NCBI RefSeq assembly: GCF_014203715.1
Contig: NZ_JACHJP010000001.1
Coordinates: 372,001-436,000, forward strand
Reading direction: 5' to 3'
Length of the DNA: 64,000 nucleotides
DNA from: Streptosporangium saharense
GTDB taxonomy: Bacteria > Actinomycetota > Actinomycetes > Streptosporangiales > Streptosporangiaceae
Shown: positions 1 through 12,247 of the stretch, piece after piece
Layout: every line of letters begins with the position of its first letter
How positions within the stretch are numbered: the first letter of the stretch is position 1
Notes under the pieces: model-generated
Seen by the model: the letters and a program-made list of their open reading frames with translations, nothing else
Database searches by the model: none
What the model was told of the DNA's origin: nothing
Position numbers and translations under genes: made by a program

Positions 1-81
1 ACGGGTCTTGAGCCGGTCTGTCCGTACCGTTTTGTTCGTGGGGCTCTCGTTCGTGGCGGACGTGGATGCCAAGATGTTGAA

Positions 82-1341
82 GTGGCACGGATACCAGGAG
101 TGGGCTTGGCGAAGGGGCTCTCCGTCACCCTTCGCCACATGCTGAGCAAATCGGTGACCCAGCAGTACCCCGAGGTGCGACCGGACCTGCCCGCCCGCAG
201 CAGGGGCGTGATCGGCCTGGTCGAGGAGAACTGCACGGTCTGCATGCTCTGCGCCAGGGAATGCCCCGACTGGTGCATCTACATCGACTCCCACAAGGAG
301 ACGCTCCCCGCCCCCGAGGGAGGCCGCCCCCGCGCCCGCAACATGCTCGACCGCTTCGCGATCGACTTCTCGCTGTGCATGTACTGCGGCATCTGCATCG
401 AGGTCTGCCCCTTCGACGCGCTGTTCTGGTCGCCCGAATTCGAGTACGCCGAGGGTGACATCCGTAACCTCCTTCATGAGAAGGACAAACTGGCGGGGTG
501 GGCCAGGACGGTTCCTCCGCCGCCCGCGCACGATCCCAACGCCGACCCCCCGAAGGAACTGGCCGCGGGGACTCGTCCTGCCCGAACGCCCTCCGGACCG
601 GGTGCTTCGCGGGGTGGTCCTTCAAGGGGCGCCGCTTCCGAGAAACCGGGTTCACCGACGGGGCCGTCACAAGAGGCTCCGGACTCTGCGATGCGTTCCC
701 GGTCGATCAGGCCGCCGGGGGCGCCTCCCACAGATGTCGAGGGGCCTTCGTCCGGGAGCGAATCGGAGAGACCGGCACGGCGTGCTTCCGCGGGACATAT
801 GAACGTCCGCGCCATCAGACCCCCGGGCACACTCCCCAAAAAGGACGTCCCACCCCCGGACGCCGTTTCGGCCGAGGGCGGGGGGCCTGCGGATGCAGGA
901 GGGACCAGGCCACCGACTCCGCCCTCGGGAGAGGCTGGGGCGGACAGGCCGGTGCGGCGTGCTTCGACGAGGCCTGCGGATGTCCGTGCGATCAGGCCAC
1001 CGGGCGCGCTTCCCAAGGAGGACGGCCCTTCTCCAGGAGAGGCCGAGACCGGCACTTCGGATGCTCCAGGGTCTTCGGCTGAGGGCGGGGACAGTCGTGC
1101 TTCTACGGGGCATGCGGATGTCCGTGCGGTCAAGCCACCGGGCGCGCTTCCCAAGGAGGACGGTCCGTCCTCGGAGGAGCCGGGACGAAAGTTATCCACA
1201 GGCGAGTCCGCTGACGAGAAGTTGTCCACAGGTGGGGGTGGCGCGTCACCGGCGGAGGGCGCGACGGAGCAGACTTTTGCCACGGAGCCGAACGGTGGGC
1301 TTCAGAAACCCCGGGAGCCTCAGGATCCCGAGGAGTCTTAG
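82..1341 (+). CDS. nuoI: NADH-quinone oxidoreductase subunit I with long repeat tail
   Basis: This is the 2x[4Fe-4S] ferredoxin-like subunit that passes electrons inside the peripheral arm of complex I. Two cluster motifs are visible: C51, C54, C57, C61 and C99, C102, C105, C109. The start is GTG. The conserved NuoI core ends near residue 150, whereas typical NuoI is 160-200 residues. Here about 255 further residues form a Pro/Ser/Glu-rich tail with four imperfect copies of a unit containing [12 protein letters not shown]. The tail is in frame, contains one TTA codon at 1192, and probably lies outside the folded subunit. It is the first of the six nuo genes visible; nuoH should lie upstream, but bases 1-81 show no recognisable end of it. 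Confidence 0.93.
   Translation: MARIPGVGLAKGLSVTLRHMLSKSVTQQYPEVRPDLPARSRGVIGLVEENCTVCMLCARECPDWCIYIDSHKETLPAPEGGRPRARNMLDRFAIDFSLCMYCGICIEVCPFDALFWSPEFEYAEGDIRNLLHEKDKLAGWARTVPPPPAHDPNADPPKELAAGTRPARTPSGPGASRGGPSRGAASEKPGSPTGPSQEAPDSAMRSRSIRPPGAPPTDVEGPSSGSESERPARRASAGHMNVRAIRPPGTLPKKDVPPPDAVSAEGGGPADAGGTRPPTPPSGEAGADRPVRRASTRPADVRAIRPPGALPKEDGPSPGEAETGTSDAPGSSAEGGDSRASTGHADVRAVKPPGALPKEDGPSSEEPGRKLSTGESADEKLSTGGGGASPAEGATEQTFATEPNGGLQKPREPQDPEES
697..1175 (+). repeat. Imperfect in-frame repeats in the nuoI 3' part
   Basis: Four degenerate copies of a roughly 50-bp unit start near 697, 807, 980 and 1121. The last two are the most alike and share GCGCTTCCCAAGGAGGACGG. Unit spacing is about 110-170 bp. 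All copies stay in frame with nuoI and encode IRPPG-containing segments. Confidence 0.8.
1192..1230 (+). promoter_or_regulatory. Pair of DnaA-box-like 9-mers inside nuoI
   Basis: TTATCCACA (1192-1200) and TTGTCCACA (1222-1230) match classical DnaA box sequences and lie exactly 30 bp apart on the same strand. They also encode a repeated Leu-Ser-Thr tripeptide, so they may be an accident of the repeat-rich tail. Function is inferred only. Confidence 0.3.
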
Positions 1342-1349
1342 GAGGAGAT

Positions 1350-1886
1350 GTGACCGACGTGCCGTCCTACCTGTCACCGACGGGGCAGGAGATCGTCTTC
1401 CTGCTGCTCGGCGTCGTGGCGGTCGGGGCGGCGCTGCTCGTGGTGACCACCAGGCAGCTCGTCCACGCCGCCCTGTGGCTGGTCGTCTGTCTCGGCGCCC
1501 TCGCCGGGTGCTATCTCGTCCTGACCGCCGAGTTCGTCGCGTGGGTCCAGGTGCTGATCTACGTCGGCGCGGTCGTGGTCCTGCTGTTGTTCGGCATCAT
1601 GCTCACCCGCGCCCCGATCGGCAGAGCCGCCGATCTCGACAGCCGCAACCGGCCCGTCGCCGCCGTCGTGGCGACGGCCACCGCGATCGTGCTGGTCACC
1701 GTGGTCATCGACGGCTTCCGCACTGCCTACGCCCCTCTCGAACCGGGCGGCGGGTCCGCCAGAGAGATCGGCTCCAGCGTCTTCCGCACCTGGGTGCTCC
1801 CCTTCGAGGTGCTCTCGGTCCTGCTGCTGGCCGCCCTCGTCGGCGCCATCGTCCTGTCCCGCACCGACATCCGCGGGAGGAGATGA
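1350..1886 (+). CDS. nuoJ: NADH-quinone oxidoreductase subunit J
   Basis: This is a membrane-arm subunit of complex I (178 residues). Five hydrophobic segments are readable, beginning near residues 12, 36, 60, 93 and 147. The stretch [20 protein letters not shown] is characteristic of NuoJ. The GTG start follows a strong AGGAGGAG ribosome-binding site that overlaps the nuoI stop. nuoK follows one base after its stop, so translation is probably coupled. Confidence 0.93.
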   Translation: MTDVPSYLSPTGQEIVFLLLGVVAVGAALLVVTTRQLVHAALWLVVCLGALAGCYLVLTAEFVAWVQVLIYVGAVVVLLLFGIMLTRAPIGRAADLDSRNRPVAAVVATATAIVLVTVVIDGFRTAYAPLEPGGGSAREIGSSVFRTWVLPFEVLSVLLLAALVGAIVLSRTDIRGRR

Positions 1887-1887
1887 C

Positions 1888-2337
1888 GTGCACGTCGTCT
1901 ATCCGGCGGTCGTCTCCGCGCTGCTGTTCTCCATCGGTGTGTACGGCGTGCTCGCCCGCCGCAACACGATCCTCGTCCTGATGTCGGTCGAGCTGATGCT
2001 CAACGCGGTCAACCTCAACCTCGTCGTGTTCGACGTGTGGCTGCGTGACCGGTTGCACAGCGGCCAGGTGCTCACGCTGTTCGTCATCGTGATCGCCGCG
2101 GCGGAGGTTGGTCTGGGCCTGGCGATCATCCTCGCCCTCTACCGCAATCGCGCGACCGTCGACCTCGACCGTCTCCGCGCCCTGGCCGAGTTCCCCGTCC
2201 CATCTCCTGAGGACGCGGACGACCACCTCCCCGAGAACGCGACCGAGGAGACAGCCGGGCAGGCCAGCCGGGCGTCCGCCGCCACGGGCCCCACCCGTCC
2301 ACCGGGCCGGGACGACACCCCGGAGGCCACGCCGTGA
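1888..2337 (+). CDS. nuoK: NADH-quinone oxidoreductase subunit K
   Basis: This small three-helix membrane subunit of complex I contains the conserved [12 protein letters not shown] segment and the buried glutamates used in proton transfer. The family is about 100 residues; this one is 149. The extra roughly 50 residues are a polar Pro/Glu/Thr-rich tail, in line with the low-complexity additions on other subunits in this operon. The start is GTG. Its stop overlaps the nuoL start by four bases (GTGA). Confidence 0.93.
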   Translation: MHVVYPAVVSALLFSIGVYGVLARRNTILVLMSVELMLNAVNLNLVVFDVWLRDRLHSGQVLTLFVIVIAAAEVGLGLAIILALYRNRATVDLDRLRALAEFPVPSPEDADDHLPENATEETAGQASRASAATGPTRPPGRDDTPEATP

Positions 2338-4421
2338 TCGCCGTAACCGCCGCCGTCATCCTGCTGCCCTTCCTCGCCGCCGTCGCCGGCCTGCTGGGCT
2401 CCAGGTTCCCCCGGGGCGCCCGGGGTGGTGCCGCCGACCTGGCCGCCAACCGCAGGGCCGCCCTGATCGCGATCGTCCCCGCCGTCCTCTCCATGCTGCT
2501 CGCCCTCTGGACGGCCTACGTCAGCCTGACCGGCACCGGCGTGTCCACGGGCACGCTCGACGTCATCCCCACGGGCTCGCTGCCGATCTCGGTCGGCCTG
2601 CTCGTGGACCCCCTCGCCGCCTCGGTCGCGGTGCTGGTGACCGTGGTCGCGCTGGCCGTGCAGGTCTACTCGGTGGGTTACCTCGCGGGAGACCGGCGTT
2701 ACCCGTCCTACAGCGCCTTCATCAGCCTGTTCACCAGCGCCATGCTCCTGGTCGTCCACGCCGCCGACCTCCTCGTCCTCTACGTCGGCTGGGAGGTCAT
2801 GGGCCTGTGCTCCTACCTGCTGATCGGCCACTGGTGGGAAGACCGCGCCAACTCCCGGGCCGCGGTCAAGGCGTTCCTGGTCACCAGGATCGGTGACGTC
2901 GGTTTCCTGTTCGGGATCTTCGTCCTCGGCATGGCGGCCGGGAGCTTCCGGATCGCCGACGTCATCTCGCAGGTCCCGCAGATGTCCTCGGGCACGGTCG
3001 TCACCGCGACCCTGCTGCTGCTCGCCGGGGTCGCGGGAAAGAGCGCCCAGGTGCCGCTGCACACCTGGCTCCCCGACGCCATGGCGGGTCCGACCCCCAT
3101 CAGCGCCCTCATCCACGCCGCCACCATGGTCGCGGCGGGCATCTTCCTCGTCGCCCGCCTCCACCCGGTCTTCGCCGGGGCGGGTCCCACCCTGGACGTG
3201 CTCGCCGTGGCCGCCGCACTCGGCATGCTCGGCGCCGCCCTGGCCGCCCTGGCGCAGGACGACCTGAAACGGGTCCTGGCCTACTCCACGATCAGCCAGC
3301 TCGCCTACATGGCGGGTGCCCTGGCCGCAGGGGCGGACGGCGCCGCGATCCTCCACCTGATCACGCACGGCGCCTTCAAGGCCCTGCTCTTCCTGTGCGC
3401 GGGAATCGTCATCCACACGGTCGGCTCCAACCTGATGAGCGCGATGGGCGGCCTGCGCGGGAGGCTCCCCATCACCTTCGTCACGATGACCGTCGGCTTC
3501 GCCGCCCTGATGGGCCTGCCCCCGGTCAGCGGCTTCTTCAGCAAGGACGAGGTGCTGGTCTCCATGGAGCGCGCCCTGGCCGCGGGACCGCTCACCGACG
3601 CCGCCGCCCTCCTGCTGTACGGCTGCGCCCTGGCCACGGTCGCGGTGACCGGCGCCTACGCGACCCGGGCATGGCTACGAACCTTCTTCGGCGAACGCCG
3701 AGCCGTCCCCCTCCCCGAGTCCGCCACCCCCCACACCGGCCTTGCGAAGTCCGCGACCACGCCCGGCTTCCCCGAGTCCACGACCCCGCACACCGACGCG
3801 CCCGAACCCGCCAGCCCACGCGCCGGCCTTTCCGAACTGGCCACCCCGCATACCGGCCCTTCCGTGACCGCGCACACCGACTCGCCCGAACCCACCACCC
3901 CGCACACCGACCTGTTCGGGTCCGCCCCCTCGCGTACCGGTGGCCTCCGGGAGGCTCCGGCGACCATGCTCTGGCCGGTCATCGTGCTCGCGGTGCCCAC
4001 CCTGCTCCTCGGTTTCACGGGCGTCGGTTTCGCGGGCGCCGCCGACGTCCACTGGGGCACCGCCGCCCTCAGCGTCCTGCTGGCGCTGCTCGGGGCCGCG
4101 GTGGTCTACGTCGTCTGGCGCGGCGCCCCCCTGGCTGACCCCGCCCGGGTGCTCGGCCCTTTCCGCGTGCCGCTCGAACGGGCCTTCTACGTCGACTCCC
4201 TCTACCGCGCACTGTTCGTCCTGCCCGTGCTCCACCTGGCCCGCCTGGTCGCCCGCACCGACGACCGGGTGATCGACGGCGCCGTGCGCGGCTCGGGCAG
4301 GGCGACCCTGAGCCTGTCCGGCCTGGTCAGGCTGACCCAGAACGGCAATGCCCAGCTCTACGTCACCGCCGTCCTGGCAGGCGTCCTCCTCCTCGCAGTG
4401 GGGGCGGTGGTCCTCGGATGA
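2334..4421 (+). CDS. nuoL: NADH-quinone oxidoreductase subunit L with repeat insertion
   Basis: This is the large antiporter-like proton-pumping subunit of the complex I membrane arm (695 residues). The Proton_antipo core is clear, including a [19 protein letters not shown] segment, [20 protein letters not shown] and KDDLKR-like helices. Between predicted membrane segments, residues about 460-540 form a Thr/Pro/His-rich insertion with repeated TPHT motifs that NuoL normally lacks. The lateral helix and last membrane segment follow as expected, so the protein is not truncated. It overlaps nuoK by four bases. Confidence 0.93.
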   Translation: MIAVTAAVILLPFLAAVAGLLGSRFPRGARGGAADLAANRRAALIAIVPAVLSMLLALWTAYVSLTGTGVSTGTLDVIPTGSLPISVGLLVDPLAASVAVLVTVVALAVQVYSVGYLAGDRRYPSYSAFISLFTSAMLLVVHAADLLVLYVGWEVMGLCSYLLIGHWWEDRANSRAAVKAFLVTRIGDVGFLFGIFVLGMAAGSFRIADVISQVPQMSSGTVVTATLLLLAGVAGKSAQVPLHTWLPDAMAGPTPISALIHAATMVAAGIFLVARLHPVFAGAGPTLDVLAVAAALGMLGAALAALAQDDLKRVLAYSTISQLAYMAGALAAGADGAAILHLITHGAFKALLFLCAGIVIHTVGSNLMSAMGGLRGRLPITFVTMTVGFAALMGLPPVSGFFSKDEVLVSMERALAAGPLTDAAALLLYGCALATVAVTGAYATRAWLRTFFGERRAVPLPESATPHTGLAKSATTPGFPESTTPHTDAPEPASPRAGLSELATPHTGPSVTAHTDSPEPTTPHTDLFGSAPSRTGGLREAPATMLWPVIVLAVPTLLLGFTGVGFAGAADVHWGTAALSVLLALLGAAVVYVVWRGAPLADPARVLGPFRVPLERAFYVDSLYRALFVLPVLHLARLVARTDDRVIDGAVRGSGRATLSLSGLVRLTQNGNAQLYVTAVLAGVLLLAVGAVVLG
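3712..3950 (+). repeat. Degenerate tandem repeat inside nuoL
   Basis: About five imperfect copies of a CCCCGCACACCGAC-like unit, spaced about 30-45 bp, encode the TPHTG/TPHTD segments of the NuoL insertion. The repeats are in frame and bounded by normal NuoL sequence. Confidence 0.7.
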
Positions 4422-4521
4422 CCCACGACTCCCGAGACCGGCCCGGCGTCTCCCCCCGCCCCGGTGACGGCCCGGACGGTGTGCGGGGCACGACTCCGGC
4501 GCGAGACGGGGTGATCGGATC

Positions 4522-6290
<1,769 letters not shown>

Positions 6291-6294
<4 letters not shown>

Positions 6295-8342
6295 TCCAGT
6301 CGGTGGTCCAGTCGATCGACTACTTCGCGGTGGCGCCACCGCTGGTCCTGGCGCTGGCCGCCGGGCTGGTGCTGCTCCTGGATGCCTTCCTGCCGCGCAG
6401 GCCGTACGTCAGGCCGGCGCTCGGCGCGGTCACGCTGGCCGGGGTGCTCGTGGCCCTCGGCTTCGTGATCGCGCAGGCGTCGCGCTCAGGGGAGGCCATC
6501 CGGACCTTCTGCGTGCCCGAGAGCCTGACCGCCCCCACCAGGGGCATCCCGGCCGTGTCACCGGCCGCCCCACCGGGCGTCGAGCAGGTGACCCAGACCC
6601 TCACCGGAACGGCCGCGGTCGCCCCTGGGCCAGGGGCGGTGAGCGCGCCGTCGTGCTCGTTCGTGGTCGACGACTTCACCCTGATCTTCGCGGGACTCGT
6701 CCTGGTCGCCGGGGTCGTCGTGGTGCTGCTGTCCATGACCCTGCTCGCCTCCGGCGAGATCCCCGTCGGCGAGTGGCACTTCCTGCTGCTGTGCACGCTC
6801 ACCGGTGCCGTCGCCCTGCCCGCCTCCCGAGACCTGATCATGCTGGTCGTCGCGCTTGAGCTGGTCTCGCTGCCGGTCTTCGCGCTCACCGGGCTCAGAC
6901 GCCACGACGGCCGGGCCTCCGAGGCGGCGGTCAAGCTCTTCCTGGTCTCCGTGGTCTCGACGGCGGTGACGCTCTTCGGCATCTCCCTGCTGTACGGCGT
7001 GACGGGAACCGTCCACCTCGACCGGCTGGCCCAGGTCCTGCGCGAACGTGCTGCCGTTCCCGCCGCCCCCGGTCCAGGCCAGGCGGCCGGTACGGCGTTG
7101 CCCCAGGCGGCCGGGGCCGCCGATGTCACCGAGGGATACGTCTCCTCGCTCCACATCGTCTACGACTCGCCGCCCCCGGACCTGTCGTCCGTGGTGACCG
7201 TGGCCATCGTCCTGGTGCTGGCCGGGTTCGCCTTCAAGGTGGCCGCGGTGCCGTTCCACGCCTGGGCGGGCGACGTCTACCAGGGAGCCCCGGTGCCGGT
7301 CGCCGCGCTGCTCTCGGTGATCTCCAAGGCGGCCGGGTTCGCCGGGCTGATCCTCATCCTCGTGACGGCCCTGGGGAGCGAGTCGGGCACCTGGGTCCCA
7401 CTGGTGGCGATCATCGCGGCGCTGACCATGACGGTCGGCAACCTCCTGGCCCTGCGACAACGCCATGCCGTACGGCTGCTCGCCTGGTCCTCGGTGGCGC
7501 AGTCGGGATACATCCTGGCCCCGCTCGGTGTCCGCGACGAAGAGGCGACGAGCGCGTCGATCGCCTACCTGGTGTTCTACGCGGCGATGAACCTCGGGGC
7601 GTTCGCGGTGGTCATGCTGGTCTCGCGGCGTGCCGCGCGCAACGAGCTGGACGACTATCGGGGACTCGCCTTCCGCAACCCGGCCGCGGGGCTGGCGTTG
7701 GTGTTCTTCCTGCTCTGCCTGGCGGGCCTGCCGCCGGGGCTGGTGGGCCTGTTCGCCAAGATCGTGGTGTTCCGGGAGCTGGTCGTCGGCGGCGTTGGAT
7801 GGCTGGCCGTGGTGATGGCGGTCAACACGGTCATCGGCCTCTACTACTACGTGGCCTGGGCGGTGCGGATCCTCACCCCGGCCCCGGGCCGGGCGGCCGG
7901 AAAGGCCGCTCCAGGGCCGGACCGCAGAGAAGTTCGAGAAGACGACGCGGCCCGGGCCGTACCGGCGGTCTCGTCAGAGCGGGGGATCACGGGCCATGCC
8001 GTTCCCGGAGCCTCTTCGGGGCACGAGGACGTGGGACGCGCTGCCCCCGAGACGTCCTCTGGCCGTGAGGGCGTCCCTGATCAGGGAAGCCCCGCTCCCG
8101 GCCAGGTTCCAGGCACACCTGACATCACGGCCCCAGCGGCCCCAGCAGCTCCGACGGCCCCGGCTGCTCCGGCGGCTTTGGTGGAAGACGCGGACGGGGG
8201 CGGGAGCCGTACCGGATGGAGAGCGGGGTGGATGCCGGTCGCGGTCGCGATCGGGGTGACCGCGTTCGTGGCCCTGTTGTTCTCGGTCGCGCCGCAGGTG
8301 GTGCTCGACTTCCTCCCCGGTGTCGTCGGCATCGGGAGGTGA
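6291..8342 (+). CDS. nuoN: NADH-quinone oxidoreductase subunit N
   Basis: This is the third antiporter-like complex I subunit (683 residues; family usually 480-550). The core shows VALELVSLPVFALTGL, AGFAFKVAAVPFHAWAGDVYQGAP and LLCLAGLPPGLVGLFAK. The reading frame is open far upstream through nuoM, but ATG at 6291 is chosen because it overlaps the nuoM stop (ATGA) and begins a normal N-terminal helix. Residues about 531-641 are a low-complexity insertion ending in an Ala/Pro run, before the last membrane helix. Confidence 0.92.
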
Positions 8343-8417
8343 GCGTTTCCGGGAACGTTCGGCCAGGCCGGGGACGTTGGAGAGGGTGAATCGACATCAA
8401 CCGACAAGGGGGGTGTA

Positions 8418-9269
8418 GTGCACCACAACGGTCTGCGTACCGCCGTCCTCCTTGGCGCACTGTCCGCGACGATCATCGCCGTCGGGGCGTGGCTGGGCGG
8501 TGGCGCCGGCCTGCAGATCGCGGTTCTGGCCGCCCTGCTGACCAACGGTGTCGCCTATTTCTTCTCCGACAGGATCGCGCTGTCCGCCATGCGGGCCCGC
8601 CCGGTGAGCGAGGTCGAGCAGCCCACTCTGTACCGGATCGTGCGTGAGCTGTCCACCGAGGCCCGGCAGCCGATGCCCAGGCTGTACGTCTCGCCGACCA
8701 TGCAGCCCAACGCCTTCGCCACCGGCCGCAACCCCCGGAACGCCGCGGTCTGCGTGACCTACGGCATCACCCAGTTGCTCGACGAGTCCGAGCTTCGCGG
8801 GGTCATCGGGCACGAGCTGTCTCACGTCTACAACCGCGACATCCTGATCTCCTCCGTGGCCGGGGCGCTCGCCACGATGATCACCTACCTCGGATACGTC
8901 GGGCTGCTCTTCGGTGGGGGAGACGACGACGAGGGCCCCGGCTTCCTTGGCGCGCTGCTCATGATCGTGCTCGGTCCGGTCGCCGCGGGGATGGTCCAGA
9001 TGGCCGTTTCCCGCTCCCGGGAGTACCAGGCGGACGAGTCGGGGGCCCGGCTGACCGGCGACCCACTGGCCCTGGCCTCGGCGCTGCGGAAGATCGAGAT
9101 GGGCGCCCGGCAGCTTCCCCTTCCGGAGAACGCCCGCCTCGCCTCGGCCTCCCACCTCATGATCGCCAACCCCTTCCGGGGCGCGGGCATCGGCAGGCTG
9201 TTCTCCACCCACCCGCCGACCGCCGAGCGCGTCGCCCGCCTGGAGCGGATGGCGGGCTACCGCCGCTGA
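8418..9269 (+). CDS. htpX: HtpX-like M48 membrane zinc metalloprotease
   Basis: This is an integral-membrane M48B protease thought to degrade misfolded membrane proteins. Zinc motif HELSH is at residues 132-136 and the third ligand glutamate is in REYQAD near residue 202. Two N-terminal hydrophobic segments and two further ones after the active site match the family, and 283 residues is usual. The start is GTG at 8418 with a GGGG-rich upstream region. It stands alone downstream of nuoN, 75 bp away. Confidence 0.88.
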   Translation: MHHNGLRTAVLLGALSATIIAVGAWLGGGAGLQIAVLAALLTNGVAYFFSDRIALSAMRARPVSEVEQPTLYRIVRELSTEARQPMPRLYVSPTMQPNAFATGRNPRNAAVCVTYGITQLLDESELRGVIGHELSHVYNRDILISSVAGALATMITYLGYVGLLFGGGDDDEGPGFLGALLMIVLGPVAAGMVQMAVSRSREYQADESGARLTGDPLALASALRKIEMGARQLPLPENARLASASHLMIANPFRGAGIGRLFSTHPPTAERVARLERMAGYRR

Positions 9270-9291
9270 GAGATCGGCGGCAGCCCGCTGG

Positions 9292-10581
9292 TCACCGTAC
9301 GTTCCGTAGCAGGCTGACCAGCGGGGCGGCGGCCAGGGTCAGCAGGCCGCAGGCGGAGAAGAGCACGAAGTAGTTCGGTCCCTCGGCGAAGGGGTCGGAT
9401 CCCAGGCCGAGCAGGACCGGCGCCAGTGCGGGGGCCACCGCGCTGGGCAGGTGCTTGGCCATCGCGAAGGCCCCGAGATAACGGCCCGCGTCCCGTTCGT
9501 CGGGAAGCACCTGGGTGACCAGGCCGAGATCGACGGCGTAGTAGACGCCGGTGGCGGCGCCGCTGATGACCGCTACGGCGATCACCACGCCGACGCTGGC
9601 GGTCGTGGCCTTCAGCAGCAGCGTCACGCCCAGGATCGCCGTCGCCCACAGGACGAACGGACGGCCCCTGCCGATCCTGGCCGACCAGCGGCCACCGAGA
9701 TAGGCGAAAAGTCCGGACAACAGGGTGCTGGCGATGGTGGTCAGCCCGACCAGCGCGACGGCTTCCGCGGTCGGCATGCCGATACGGCTCTGCAGGTAGT
9801 AGAGCGAGTAGGACGAGATCAGCGCGAAACCGATGCTGACGAGCAGCCGCTGCACCCACAGCAGCCGGTAGTCACGGGCGTGCCGGGGCAGCACGAGCAG
9901 CGCCGAGGCGAGGCTTCTGACGTTCACCGGCCGCCGCTCGGCCGGGTCGAGACGACGGTCGGGCAGCAACGCGCAGAGCACACCCGCCGCCGTCACGGCG
10001 AGCCCGCCGCAGATCGTGAACTGCAGCAGCAACTCTCCCTTGAACACCTGGGACAGCACCATCGCCGGGACGACCCCGAGCATGTTGCACATCGAGAACA
10101 CCCCAGCCACCCGGACGCGGCGTTCGGCGGGAAACTGGTCGACGACCGTCGCGGTCAGCCCGGCGACCATGGCCTGATAGCCGGTGACCGCGACCATCCA
10201 GCCAACCGCCACGAGCGCGATCGACCCGGCGAGCGCCAGGAGGAGCAATCCGGCCAGGCCGAGCAGGGAACCGCCCAGGATCCACGGCCTGCGCATGCCG
10301 TACCGGCTGGTGGTGCGATCGGACAGATGGCCGCTGAGCGGGTTGGAGATCACGGTGGCCACGCCACCGAGCGCGGCGACGAACCCGAGCATGGCCTCCT
10401 TGTTGGCGGGCGCGATCTCCTGGACCTTGAGGCCGAGACCGAGGATCAGCGGCAGCGCTCCGGCCGCCGCGTAGAAGAGTTCGGCCATGCCGATGGCCGC
10501 GACCAGCCCGCGCCTCGGCACACGCCGAGAGGTGCCGGTTCCATGGGGCGTGCCGGTTTCGTGGGGAAAGGTGAGGGACAC
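9292..10581 (-). CDS. MFS transporter
   Basis: This 12-helix major facilitator protein has the loop 2-3 signature GHLSDRTTSRYGMRRPWIL typical of GPH/sucrose-transporter-like and related carriers. The substrate cannot be told. GTG at 10581 is preferred because it has GGAGA just upstream; an alternative GTG at 10614 would overlap the upstream phosphatase gene by 20 bases. It is probably co-transcribed with that phosphatase gene. Confidence 0.85.
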   Translation of the reverse strand: MSLTFPHETGTPHGTGTSRRVPRRGLVAAIGMAELFYAAAGALPLILGLGLKVQEIAPANKEAMLGFVAALGGVATVISNPLSGHLSDRTTSRYGMRRPWILGGSLLGLAGLLLLALAGSIALVAVGWMVAVTGYQAMVAGLTATVVDQFPAERRVRVAGVFSMCNMLGVVPAMVLSQVFKGELLLQFTICGGLAVTAAGVLCALLPDRRLDPAERRPVNVRSLASALLVLPRHARDYRLLWVQRLLVSIGFALISSYSLYYLQSRIGMPTAEAVALVGLTTIASTLLSGLFAYLGGRWSARIGRGRPFVLWATAILGVTLLLKATTASVGVVIAVAVISGAATGVYYAVDLGLVTQVLPDERDAGRYLGAFAMAKHLPSAVAPALAPVLLGLGSDPFAEGPNYFVLFSACGLLTLAAAPLVSLLRNVR

Positions 10582-10594
10582 GGTTGTCTCCGGA

Positions 10595-11404
10595 TCAGCC
10601 GACGAGGGCGGCACGCAGCCGCTGGACGTGGCCCACGGTCAGACCGTGGGCGGTGAGCAGCCGTTCGGCACCCCCACGGGCGTCGAGGGCAGCGAGAAAG
10701 GTACGGATGGCGGCTTCGGGAGCATCGAGCAACCCGGAGATGGCCCCGACCATCGCGGGAACGGCCTCCGCCGTCGAAGGAGCGGTTGTCATGAGGACGG
10801 CTTCAGCAGGAACGGCACCCAAGGGGACGGCTCCCGTAGGAACGGCTTCCGCCGAGGGGACGGCTTCCGCTGGCGAAGAGGCGGTCAGGCCGAGCATCGT
10901 GATGATCTGGGGGAGGTGTGTGGCGGTCGCGGCGTAGTCGCGGACGATCACTTCATGTTCCACCCCGACCAGGTCGAGAACCAGGGCCACGACCAGGCCG
11001 GTACGGTCCTTGCCCGCCGCGCAGTGCACCAGCGCCGGCAGCCCGTCGGCGATCTCCGCCACGACGGAGGCGAACCAGGCGGTCCGGTGGTCGAGCATCA
11101 GCACGTAGAGGTCACCGAGGTCGATCCCCGGCGGCAGCGCGGACAGGTCGGCGGGGGAGCCCGAGGTGCCGAGGCGGGTGACCCTGACGCCGTGGTCGGT
11201 CAGGAGGGTCCAGTCGTCTCCGGCGCGTTCGGCCTCGCTCCGCAGGTCCGCGACGAGCCGTAGCCCTTCGAGTGACCCGCCGAGCAGGTCAGCGAGCCGG
11301 TCGGTGTCGGCGGCGGTCAGCCGGTGGGGCTGCGCCGAGCGCAGCAGCATTCCGGTGCGAAGGGGAGTTCCCTCTGCGACGTCACGGAGGTTCAAGAGCG
11401 GCAT
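10595..11404 (-). CDS. Tyrosine/dual-specificity protein phosphatase
   Basis: The protein is like bacterial PtpB-type phosphatases. The phosphate-binding loop HCAAGKDRTG (C128 nucleophile, R134) is intact and the general acid region is in the preceding segment. Residues about 177-217 are an unusual Ala/Val/Pro repeat insert (AVPxxAVP) between helices. ATG at 11404 is the natural start; the divergent GntR gene begins 124 bp away. Co-orientation with the MFS gene suggests an operon. Substrate unknown. Confidence 0.85.
   Translation of the reverse strand: MPLLNLRDVAEGTPLRTGMLLRSAQPHRLTAADTDRLADLLGGSLEGLRLVADLRSEAERAGDDWTLLTDHGVRVTRLGTSGSPADLSALPPGIDLGDLYVLMLDHRTAWFASVVAEIADGLPALVHCAAGKDRTGLVVALVLDLVGVEHEVIVRDYAATATHLPQIITMLGLTASSPAEAVPSAEAVPTGAVPLGAVPAEAVLMTTAPSTAEAVPAMVGAISGLLDAPEAAIRTFLAALDARGGAERLLTAHGLTVGHVQRLRAALVG
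10745..10870 (+). repeat. Short tandem repeat inside the phosphatase gene
   Basis: About seven degenerate copies of a 15-18-bp unit resembling GGAACGGCTTCCGCC encode the AVP-rich insert of the phosphatase. The unit length is a multiple of three in most copies, so the frame is kept. Confidence 0.7.
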
Positions 11405-11527
11405 GAGTCATATATATGACTGTCTGACCTGCGTGAACGCGACGGAAAGATGGACCTGGGATGAACGGCCGGGCAATCCCCGGATCATCGGCGGGGCCGA
11501 GGTCGCGGGAGCCGTACAGTTGTCCAG

Positions 11528-12247
11528 ATGTCCAGAGAAGCCCGCTACCGCGCGATCGCCCGCGAGCTCGGACGGCGCATCGAGTCCGGTGAGCTGCCCC
11601 CCGGTGAGCGCCTGCCGACCGAGGACGCGCTCGCCGAACGGTTCGGTGTGCACCGCCTCACCGCGCGGCAGGCCATGGTCGAGTTGCGCAGAGCGGGACT
11701 TGTCGAGACACGGCATGGTCTGGGGAGCTTCGTCAGGCGTGTCCAGCGTCGGATTGAGGTGTCCATCGACCCGGTGACCCGCAGGCACCGGCGGGTCGAT
11801 CTTGAGGGGCTGGCGACCGTCTTCGCCGGGGGAGAGGAGATCCTCGGCCGGGCGCTCGTCGAGCATCCGGCGGGGGCGCGGCACCTGAGGGTGGCGGGCG
11901 AGGAGGTCTACGAGATCACCACCCTGCTCAGGTCGGAGGGGTCGCCGTGCGTGCTGAGCCGCTACCGGCTCCCCCCTGAATACGCTGACCTGGTCTGCGA
12001 CCCCGATCTCGGCGTGCTCGGCTCGCTGGAGGCGGGCGGGATCTCCTACCGCTACACCTGGCACGCGATCTCTGCCGACCTCGCCGATCTCGCCGACCAG
12101 TCCGCCCTCGCGCTCGACGCGGGCGCCGCCGTACTGGTGCGTGAGGGGCTTGTCATGCACGGTGACGAGCCCCTGTGCCACGTCGAACGGCGCTGCAGGG
12201 CGGACCTGATCTCCTTCGTCACCCGCTATGACCGGCCAGGTGACTGA
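11528..12247 (+). CDS. GntR-family (HutC/UTRA) transcriptional regulator
   Basis: The N-terminal winged helix-turn-helix (residues about 3-70) includes the typical GERLPTEDALAERFGVHRLT segment. A UTRA ligand-binding domain follows to residue 239. It is transcribed divergently from the phosphatase and MFS genes, so these are plausible targets. The 3' end overlaps the convergent metallophosphoesterase gene by 29 bases. Ligand unknown. Confidence 0.88.
   Translation: MSREARYRAIARELGRRIESGELPPGERLPTEDALAERFGVHRLTARQAMVELRRAGLVETRHGLGSFVRRVQRRIEVSIDPVTRRHRRVDLEGLATVFAGGEEILGRALVEHPAGARHLRVAGEEVYEITTLLRSEGSPCVLSRYRLPPEYADLVCDPDLGVLGSLEAGGISYRYTWHAISADLADLADQSALALDAGAAVLVREGLVMHGDEPLCHVERRCRADLISFVTRYDRPGD

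Noticed and set aside
1-81. End of nuoH
   Set aside because: None of the three plus-strand frames before 82 shows recognisable NuoH C-terminal sequence, so no feature is claimed.
474-1283. 269-residue minus-strand frame opposite nuoI
   Set aside because: It mirrors the repeat-rich nuoI tail; no family features and the plus strand has the conserved ferredoxin motifs.
9451-10656. 401-residue plus-strand frame opposite the MFS gene
   Set aside because: Composition is typical antisense shadow; the minus strand gives a clear 12-helix transporter.
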